Below, piece by piece: positions 55,870-64,000 of a stretch of DNA of 64,000 nucleotides. Position numbers and translations under genes: made by a program. Every line of letters starts with the position of its first letter. Position 1 is the first letter of the stretch. The DNA is from Lepas anatifera (Eukaryota > Arthropoda > Thecostraca > Lepadidae). The stretch covers positions 1 through 64,000 of the forward strand of contig JAOTON010001575.1 in assembly GCA_034440635.1 (NCBI GenBank), given 5' to 3'. The notes beneath the pieces were generated by a model, which was not told the DNA's origin, did no database searches, and was given only the letters and a program-made list of their open reading frames with translations.

Positions 55870-56168
55870 GGCCCAAGCGTTGGTCTGGCAGGGCCCACCA
55901 AAATTTTGAATTTGGGGGCCCCAGATTCGGCTATCGGGACACCAGAGTTTTATCTCTGGTGCTCCAGAGACTTGGTCTCTGGAGCAGCCCCAAAAGTTTT
56001 CCCGAGGTTTCCAGAGTTGGTCTGGAGGACCCTCAAGAGTCTGTCACGGGGGGGGCGCCCAGAGCTGGTCTCGAGGGCCCCCAGAGTTAGTCTCGGTGGG
56101 CCCAAGGGTCTGACTTGGGGGATCCGAAAAGTTTTCTCGGGGAGCCCAGGGCTGCTCTCGGATGGCCT
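55870..56168. repeat. Degenerate minisatellite, gggcccccagagctggtctc type, block 2
   Basis: About ten units of 20-27 bases with the core cccagag(c/t)tggtctcg. It is interrupted by the D element and continues at 57179. Confidence 0.8.
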
Positions 56169-57178
56169 TTAACACGCGCCCCGCTGGGGTCCCTTGCATG
56201 ACGCGCCCCGCTGGGGGGCGTTTTTCGCACCCCCTCCGTATCTCGTTCCCCACGAAACCTAAAGGAACATTACGGGCGGTGTTCGAAAGCTCTTGACAAG
56301 ACGAGGAGAATTTATACGAATAATTTTTATGTCAGGTCAAAATTGAGGTCAGCATAGGTCAAAGAATGCTCCATAGGCTTACAACAGAGCAGTGTTAAGT
56401 TTCCCTATCTAGATCTGCCCTCAGGGAGCCAGAGCAAATATTTATGCATCATTGGATTCCTCTCATCGCGGCGAATCGAATAATATGACCTTGCTAGGTC
56501 AAATAGCCAAAATGACCTGACCCCGACGTAGGTTAGGGTCACAGAGTAACCTGGTATGGTGATGTTGCATGTCAATCGACTCCCCGTGACAACATAAGTA
56601 CAATGCAAGCAAAATGGGAGCTTTATCTCAATTCAGTGAGAAGTTATTGGCAAAACAATCACTCTCTGCTCCCGTGACCTGATATAACCTTTGAGAGGTC
56701 AGATGCTCAAAATTTCAATTTTATGGCCAAGATCGTGGTGAGAATAGACAGTTTGAGGATTTTCAGCCTTATCTATCCAGCATTTCCTGTAAACGAGTCC
56801 ATTCTATTTTTCACCATAGACTTATAATGGGGTGACCAAAAAATTGACCCCACCTTAGGTCACCAATATCAAAATTCCGAGATAGCAGATTTGTATACCC
56901 TAATGACCTTACTATATTGTGGAAGTTTAAAACTGATCGGTCTGCTAATGTTCCCTGGGCGCTGCTTCAAACTCGTAATTTTAGGTTTTGAGGTCGGGTC
57001 ACTTGACCCTGAATAGCTCCTTGATCTGACATGACCTTAACTAAAAATCTGGTCACATGTGTCAAATTGATCAGGGATAAGGTACCGTAAGTTTCATTGC
57101 TCTGCGTCTCTTCGTTTTTTTAGCTTTTTGGGAAAACCAGGAGGGGCGAATTTCGCCCCCCAGCGGGGCGCGTGGTAA
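56169..57178. mobile_element. TTAA element, family D, within the minisatellite
   Basis: TTAA 56169 then cacgcgccccgctggggtcc; the right end is ccccagcggggcgcgtg and a mutated GTAA at 57175-57178. It shares short blocks with families B and E (cgaaagctctt, tgtcaggtca, caccttaggtcaccaat). TGACCT/AGGTCA rich. No transposase. Confidence 0.82.
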
Positions 57179-57545
57179 GAATTCGTCTCGGGGGCCTCGG
57201 AGCTGTTCTCCGAGGCCTTCGAGGGTCTCTCTCGTTGGCCCATAGAGATGGTTTCGAGCCTGACTGAAAGTTGGTTTCGCGGGTCCCTAGATACGGTCCT
57301 TGGGCTCCCGAGAGCTGGTTTCGGGGGACCCCAAGAATTGTTCTTGAGGCCCCCAGTATTGGTCTCGAGGACTTTCAAGAGTTTGGCACGTGGGGCCCCT
57401 AGAGCTAGTCTCGGGGATCCCAAGACTTGTTCTCGGGCGACTCAGTTTTTTTTTCTGGCGGGAGGGGAGGTTTTGTCTCAATGCGCCGGCCAATTTTTCT
57501 CAGACTGCCCAAAGAATTCGTGTTGGGGGCACCTCAGAGATAGTC
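57179..57545. repeat. Degenerate minisatellite, block 3 (continuation of block 2)
   Basis: Same core as block 2 (ccagtattggtctcgagg, gagctggtttcggggg). It resumes directly after the D element, showing the element landed within the array. Confidence 0.8.
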
Positions 57546-57619
57546 CCCAGGTCACAAAATAATAAAAACGGATACCACGCTTTATTTAGCTAGATAGGCA
57601 AGGAAACAGGCAGGGTAGG

Positions 57620-58645
57620 TTAACCCGCGCCCCACCGGGGGTCCAGCGCCACCTTCGCCCCACCGGGGGGCATCGATGGCCCCCCTCTAACTCAGAAAAT
57701 ATGGGCGTTAGCGCAAATCTGGAAAATGCAATAGAAAGCTCGCGTGAATTCAGTAAGAAATTACTTCACATGTTTTAGTGCTCAGGTCAATGGTTTGACC
57801 TCCAGAGGTCAAATTAGGTCAAGATCGGCTATTTTCGCTCAAATATGCAATGCTTAAGCAAACTGGGCATAACTTATGCCATTAGAGCTATTGAGATCTG
57901 GTAAAGTACATTTTATAGGAAATTGTCAGTCCTTTTTCCGGTATGTGAAACGTAAAGACCTCCCGCCAGTGGTTTGACCTCCAGAGGTCACCTCGTGACC
58001 TAAGATGACCTGTGGTCACGAAAGGTCAGAAAGTGACTTTGCCGTATATCAAATGAAATCCCGTGACGAGAAAAAGACGATGGTGTTTGTTTGAGCGCTC
58101 TAGCTTAATTAGGTCAAAAGTTATTGTCAAAATACTGTTTTGACCCCTGGTGACCTTGGATGACCTTGGAGAGGTCAAAGGGAAAATATGGCCCCTGGAA
58201 TCCGTGAAAGGGTGTCTAAGAACGCTTTTCTGATCAAGCTGAGCATTTTCAATCGCTTTTGTGACTTTTAGATCATAAGACAGCTTTTCCCCATGCTTTT
58301 TCAATGGGAGAGGTCACCTCGTGACCTGAACTCAGGGCACGAAATCGAAAATCCTGGATGTACACGTTGTAGACCCTGGAAGGGTCATGAAGTGTAGGAA
58401 GTTTCAAATTGATCGACTTCGAAATGTAGCTCTTACAGAGCTCTAAAGTTGAAGTGAGGTGACCTTGGTTGACCTCGTCTGGTGACCTGACCTTGGTTGA
58501 CCCGGGGCAAAAATTTCAGGGATGGTGGGAAAATGATGCAGTGAGAGGTAGAGCTTTCAACCGTGGCGCTGCGCCTCTTCGTTTTTCTGCTATCCCGGAA
58601 AAACCTTAGGGGGGCCATCGATGCCCCCGGTGGGGCGAGGGTTAA
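57620..58645. mobile_element. TTAA element, family A, copy 4 (reverse orientation)
   Basis: 1026 bases between TTAA 57620-57623 and 58642-58645. It has complete A termini with atcgatggcc palindromes at both ends and dense AGGTCA content, including the TGACCT/AGGTCA/AGGTCA 10-bp phased trio near 57795. A near-complete reference copy for the family. Confidence 0.9.
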
Positions 58646-59390
58646 AACAGCAAATCAAAGTCAAGTAAATCACACCGATTCACTCCACAATCCCATCAGC
58701 CACCGCTGACGTTCTTTTTATTTTCATTAGCGATCTTTGCACTTGGGGCCCCATGCAGGGCCCCCAAGCCTATATCCACGCTCCCCTTCCCTCTGAGCAA
58801 ATAATGGATACGCTCCTGCAATGCTCTGAGAATTGTGATCTAGTCTTTATTGATGTACCTAAGATTTTCAGCGCTAGCATTTGTCCGTGAGGAACATGAG
58901 CTACTGATATATAAAAAAACTGAAAGTAAATTCCTGTGGGTGTGGTGTTTGTCTCAGTAGCTTTCTATGGGGTCGCCCGGGTTTACGTCCGGTGGATTAT
59001 TTGAGTAGGGAGAATCCGGCTCCTAAGAGAAAACAGTAACAAGCGTCGACGACGCCGTATAACCATAGCTGTGGGTGAGTTGATAAGCCCAAACATTGTT
59101 ATTCTGGGCAAAATGTTTCATTTTCTTATCCATGGGTGCCCGTGAAAATATGAAGGGTTCTGCATGCTGCCGTCAATCGGGTACTCCAGAACAGCTTGGG
59201 GAATAGGAACTTCTTCCCTCCGCCTCCTGAGGCAAAGGCTGATAGGCGACGATGATATTGAAAGCACCACAGTCTTAATTTGTGCTCAAACAATGATATT
59301 AATCTAGAAACGGTGTGATGAGAATGCTACAAAAAAATAAAAAAAACACCAGACCCGCGGGCTTTTTACAAAAAAAAGGTTCTTCCGACC
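58646..59390. other. Unassigned sequence with a decayed SINE
   Basis: Most is unrecognised. 58940-59097 is listed separately. Confidence 0.4.
58940..59097 (+). mobile_element. Old SINE relic sharing the common SINE tail
   Basis: gtcgcccgggtttacgtccgg (B-box-like), then gcgtcgacgacgccgtataac, ggtgagttgataagccc and caaac resemble the SINE body ending at high divergence. No target duplication is seen. Confidence 0.45.
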
Positions 59391-59695
59391 CTGATTTGAG
59401 CTGATCTCATGCCTCCCGGAGTTTAGCTATCCCTTGAGCCAATATGGTGCCTCTTGAGCTGATCAGGTGCCCCCTGAGCTGATAAATGATGTCTCTTTAG
59501 ATGGTCTGGTGCCTCTTGAGCTGGTTTGGGGCGCCCTGAGCCGATCTTGTGTCCTCAGAGATGATCCATGCCCCTGCTCCGGTCTGGGAGCTAGGAGCTG
59601 ATCTGGGCCCCCGAGCTGATCGATCCTATTGCCCCCTGGGCTGAACTAATGTCAACTGAGCTAGTCTGGTGCCCCCTGACATAATCAGGTGCCAT
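59391..59695. repeat. Degenerate minisatellite, block 4
   Basis: Units such as ggtgcctcttgagctgatca and ggtgccccctgagctgataa, about 21 bases each, end at the TTAA at 59696. Confidence 0.85.
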
Positions 59696-60660
59696 TTAAC
59701 ACACGCCCCGGTGGGCCTCTGAGCCACCTTCGCCCTGGTAGGGGTGTTCAAACACCCCCCCCGTTGAGTTCGGCTCCTGTGCGGGATGGCGAAAAAACGC
59801 GAACGCTGTTGGATAGCTCTTAAAAACTCATGAAGAAACTATATCGGTAACTTTTTGGCCCAGTTCAATATTGAAGTCATGGCAGGTCAAAGAAATTTGC
59901 GTGTTAGGGTAGAGTTTTTGGGCCCAGCATCTGATAGAGTTGAGTTAAAATCATTTGTAGGCACCATTCGCTTCCTCTCGTCACGCCGAACCCATTGATG
60001 GTGATATGACTATACTAGTTCAAAACACAAATGACCTGACCTCAGGTCAGGTCAACGTCACTATCCAACCTAACGTAGCCAATATGCATATCAATCGGAT
60101 CGCAATCGTAATCTGAACGTAATGGTGTCAAGATGAAAGCTGTATCATCATTACCTGCAAAGTTATTGACCCAAGTCTGAAAACTGCGCAAGAAGCCCCA
60201 GATGACCTTTCAGAGGTCACAGGTCAAGAATTGCAACTTGGAAAGGGACAGAGGATACTACGATTTTGAGAACGGAGGTATTATTAGCCGTATCTACATA
60301 AATACAGCCCAATTCCTATTTTCCCCATGTATTGCCCATTGAGGTGTCATGATCCGTACCTGACCCTTAGTCATCGATATAAATCCCGGAATATATTTTG
60401 TAATACTGGAGGGCCCATTATGTGGTGTAAGTTTCAATCCGATAGATTTACCCATTTCTTACTTATGCCACCTTAAACATTTTTGGGGGTGAGATCACTT
60501 GACCTGCACTGGTGACCTGACATGAGATGACGCAACTTTAACATTTTTGGAAAGTTGCGGACCTGATCAAGGATAAGGCGTGCCAAGTACAGCGGCGCTG
60601 CGTGCCGCCGGAAAACCCGACGAGGTGTTTAAACAACCCCCCCACCGGAGCGAGGGTTAA
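59696..60660. mobile_element. TTAA element, family C, copy 5 (reverse orientation), in the minisatellite
   Basis: TTAA 59696 then cacacgccccggtgggcctc and gtgttcaaacacccccccc. The right end has cagcggcgctgcgtgccgcc, ggtgtttaaacaacccc and TTAA 60657-60660. AGGTCA-c-AGGTCA (1-base spacer) lies near 60210. The right TTAA is shared with the next element. Confidence 0.87.
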
Positions 60661-61647
60661 CCCTGCCCCACCGGGGGCCATCGATGGCCCCCTAAGGTTT
60701 TTCCGGGATAGCAGAAAACGACGAGGCGCAGCACCGCGGTTGAGGGCTCACCTCTACTGCATCATTTTCCCATCATCCCTGAAATTTTTACCCGGTCACC
60801 CAAGGTCAGGTCACCAGACGAGGTCAACAAGGTCACCTCACTTCACCTTTAGGCTCTGTAAGAGCTACATTTAAGTCGATCGATTTGAAACTTCCTCACT
60901 TCATGACCCCTCCAGGGTCTACAAGGTGTATATCCGGGATTTTTCGATTTCGTGCCCTGAGGTCAGGTCACGAGGCGACCTCTCCCATTGGAAAAGCATG
61001 GGGAAAAGCTATTTCATGATATAAAAGCCACAAAAATGATTGCAAATACTCAGACTGCTCAGAACAACGTTTTTGGACACCCTTTCACGGATCCCGGGGT
61101 CATATTTGCCTTTGACTTTTCAATGTCATCCAAGGTCACCAGAGGTCAAAAACAGTTTTTGACAATAACTTTTGACCTAATTGAGCTAGAGTGGTGAAAC
61201 AAACACCATCGTGTTTGTCTGGTCACTGGCTTTCATTTGTTATACGGAAGGTCACTTTTGACCTTTCGTGACCTCAGGTCATATTAGGTCACGAGGTGAC
61301 CTCTGGCGGTCAAACCACTGGCGGAGGTCTTTACGTTCCACATAGTGGAAAAGTACTGGCAATTTGCTATCAAATGTATTTTACCAGGCCTCAATAGCTC
61401 TAATGATATAAGAGTTATGCCCAGTTTGTTAATCATTGCATATTTGAGTGAAAATAGCCGATCTTGACCTAATTTGACCTCTGGAGGTCAAACCATTGAC
61501 CTGAGCACTAAAACATGCGAGTAATTTCTTACTGAATTCACGCGAGTTTCTATTGCACTTCGCGATTTGCGCTAACGCCCATATTTTCGGAGTTGAGGGG
61601 GCCATCGATGGCCCCCGGTGGGGGTGGTGCACCCGTGGGCGGGTTAA
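60657..61647. mobile_element. TTAA element, family A, copy 5, abutting a C element
   Basis: Starts at the TTAA that ends the C element (ccctgccccaccggggg) and ends at TTAA 61644-61647. Very similar to 49266-50034 with many one-base losses in homopolymer runs, which could be real or sequencing error. Minisatellite resumes immediately after. Confidence 0.87.
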
Positions 61648-62340
61648 CTGATCTGGGCCTCCTGAGTTGATTACATAGTTTCCTGAACAGCTCTGGGGCC
61701 CTGATCTGATTGTGCCTCCTGACGGTCTGGCACCTCCGAGCTGGTCGGGACGACTGGGCTGATCCCGTGTCCCGTAGGCTGATATGGTGCCCTATAGGCC
61801 GATCTGGTGCCCCCTGAGCTGGTCTGGGGCTCCTGAGCTGATAAGGTATCCGAGCTGGTGAGGGCTCCTGAGCTGATTTAGTGCCCCTGACCGGACTTGG
61901 GGCCCCTGAACTGGTATGTGGCCTTAGAGCGGATCTGGGTCCTGGGGAGTGCCCTGAGCTGCTGGTATGGGCGCTGAACTGGTGAGAGCCCCTGGAATTA
62001 ACCTGAGACCACCTGAGCTGGTCTGGCGCCTTAAATTTTTATGAGGCTCCTTGAGCTGGTTCAAGGTCATAGGAGCCTATCTGGGACCCATTGAGCAAGT
62101 CTGATGACACCATCCCTGGGGGCCACTGAGCTAGTCTAGTCCCTGGGCGAAGCATGCGCTGCTCTGAAGGGCTTTGATCCGCATCAGGGGTTCCCTGAGC
62201 GGGCCTTGAATAGACAGAATAAGAACAAGGCCAACTCCTTTTATCTCCGGGGGGGGCACTGAACTAGCATAATCCCTGGGGGCACAACGGGGATCATCTG
62301 CTCTGGGGCCCACTAGGGGCCCCTGAGCTTGTCTTGAATA
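61648..62340. repeat. Degenerate minisatellite, block 5
   Basis: About 25-30 diverged units with the core ggtgccccctgagctggtct (for example 61800-61845). Decay increases toward 62340. Confidence 0.85.
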
Positions 62341-63790
62341 GATGAGTAATAAGAACACAATGCAAACTCCCCTTGTAAAATGGAGCTTGCGAGGAATAAG
62401 CCATCGCTAAAACAGCTTGATGCCTAGGCTCCCCTGATTACATAAATTGCCTATTATTCTGATGGATTCTGGGGAAGGGTGATAAAAAGGCATGTGTCCA
62501 TGAGCTCAGAGCAGTCCCCTAAACCAAGCTATCTAATAATTCATTTAAATGACTAACTAGTTTCTGCACATTTTCATCCCTGTCCCACCATCCCCATCCA
62601 AACCACTGGCCTGTTTACGTTTCCTTTACTCCTACTGGGGCCGATCCATAAAATATGGAACTTATAAACGCGTTAAAAAAGCTTCTCCCAAATTATTCCG
62701 GCGGCAACAATTTTCCTCTTTCAATATCACGATGCCACTCCTCCCAAGGCCCTTGTAGGAGCCTCGGAACTTCTGCGTTCAACCAGGGCTCACTCGTCAC
62801 GACAAAACCAGTGGGCATAACAAATGAATTTTCGACTCCAATCTGTCCTAGCTTGTACATAGGGACAAATACCACAGGCTCCGCCGGTTTCTCTGATGTT
62901 AGTTGGCTGATTTGTCCTTAAATCCATCCAAAACAGTTGTGTTTTACTTTCGTGAGGTTTCGGTGATATTCCTCTTTTCGGTTTTGGCCGACTTTTCCTT
63001 TTCCGCCGATCCTTGCCTTGCATTTTTCAAGGACCGAATCTGCCCAAAAGTTGTTATAAACTATGATACAGTAATATTCTAGGTTACTTTCAAAAGTACC
63101 ATTTTTTCTCCCGGGGTGCCCCTCAATGTGGTGTGGCCCCATACCAAAGTTTTGACTGCGCTCCTGTTTGTCCCCCTCCGACACACCAGTAACCTCGCCT
63201 GGAAACGTACGGTTGCCGAACAACAGCTCTTCGCGCTACAGTTAGTGAGATTTTGTACGAATCGTCCAGCCCCGTCATAGTCAGAGTCGGAAAATAAGTA
63301 TATTGCAAGCATCAACGCAAACATTTATACATGACAGATAAATATCACTGCTTCATTACTACACCAGCAGATATGACGTATGTTCAAATGATTCAAATCC
63401 AGACCCCCATACCCTTTGGAGATCCGGGCACACGTCTGATTATCATGGTACTTTTCAAACCCACGTGACAGATTGTTGGATGGTAACCCCAACATTGACA
63501 GAACCATTACAAAATAAAATGACAGCTGAATGACAGAACCATCCAAAATCAACAGCCACTCGGTTGATGAACAGCCATGAAATCGTTGGCCAGGAAGAGG
63601 ACCAGCTGCCGGACTAGTTGGGTCTCCGGATAGTGCAAGCCACAAAATTGGGCAGCGCACCAATAGCGTCAACTTCCAGCCTAGCTCAGCCTCCTATTGC
63701 GGAGATGTACGCGCCAGTGAACGGGCATGAAGGTAAACATGCGAAAACTGGAAAATACCACGCTGGGTAGAACCAATGCCTAACTTTGGT
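62341..63790. other. Unassigned sequence
   Basis: No recognised gene. A minus-strand frame at 62693-62930 has protein-like composition (EPVVFVPMYKLGQIGVENSF, then VMPTGFVVTSEPWL) and may be an exon or decayed transposon coding, but I recognise no family. Confidence 0.35.
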
Positions 63791-63797
63791 TAAGGCC

Positions 63798-63989
63798 ATG
63801 GCGGATCCAAGGGGGCCTGAAGGGCCGTGGCCCCCACCAAAGCCCAAAATAGTATGTTCTGCCCAAAAGGGCAAAATTTTAACCGTTTTTATTTAAAAAT
63901 GCTACGTTTTTACGATTTTTTTCTCGGTCTAGCCCCCCACCCAACGTTGGTTTGGCCCCTCCAAAATTTTCTCCTGGATCCGCCCATGG
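63798..63989. mobile_element. hAT-like MITE
   Basis: The left end catggcggatccaagg and right end ctcctggatccgcccatg are inverted. The flanks ggttaagg and ggttgtgg (6 of 8 identical) look like an 8-bp target duplication. About 192 bases, with ccc and ggg runs subterminally. Non-coding. Confidence 0.65.
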
Positions 63990-64000
63990 GTTGTGGCTTA

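Overview
This window is eukaryotic: invertebrate metazoan nuclear DNA with sparse host genes in a dense, layered field of transposable elements. Three host genes can be supported. They are (1) a spliced gene for a secreted protein with two C-type lectin domains (exons at 21131-21194, 24904-25034 and 25880-26518, plus strand); (2) a complete spliced gene for ribosomal protein S15A (coding exons at 41015-41147, 42502-42667 and 44347-44440, plus strand; exactly 130 codons plus stop, GT/AG junctions with matching phases); and (3) an intronless gene for a secreted IGFBP-type single IB-domain protein with a Ser/Thr-rich tail (46737-47342, minus strand). The species cannot be fixed from this. Spliced genes, tRNA-derived SINEs, LINEs and hAT- and TTAA-type DNA elements fit an invertebrate such as a lancelet, hemichordate or lophotrochozoan.

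The dominant signal is a set of short non-autonomous DNA elements (about 0.8-1.5 kb) that begin and end at TTAA. I sort them into families A to E by their termini. They share GC-rich palindromic ends, a subterminal GGCGGCGC-type hairpin and interiors crowded with AGGTCA/TGACCT hexamers, many spaced exactly 10 bp apart. None encodes a transposase. They nest inside one another: 29960-33622 holds four successive TTAA insertions. They also form an A/B chimera (28132-28658), abut across one shared TTAA (60657), and repeatedly interrupt a GC-rich minisatellite (about 54.0-62.3 kb).

Layout: 1-5.4 kb holds a LINE tail, a 67-bp minisatellite, SINEs and a foldback hairpin. 6-7 kb is an A element. 7-13.6 kb is mostly unassigned, with a LINE tail, GC hairpins and a zinc-finger-like ORF. 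13.6-16.1 kb is a broken Gypsy-like gag split by other repeats. 16.1-18.8 kb holds E and C elements. 21.1-26.5 kb is the lectin gene, with a C element and a LINE tail in its first intron. 26.6-33.6 kb is a TTAA-element cluster. 33.7-38.8 kb holds hAT-like elements and a 0.9-kb palindrome with telomere-like pentamers. 39.4-44.4 kb is RPS15A, with LINE and B-element insertions in its introns. 45.3-47.4 kb holds a B element and the IB-domain gene. 49.3-53.5 kb is an A element split by a 5'-truncated LINE. 54-62.3 kb is the minisatellite with its TTAA insertions. 62.4-64 kb is mostly unassigned and ends in a hAT-like MITE.

The host genes have no visible functional link to one another. The story of the window is its mobile elements and the possible regulatory load of their hexamer arrays.
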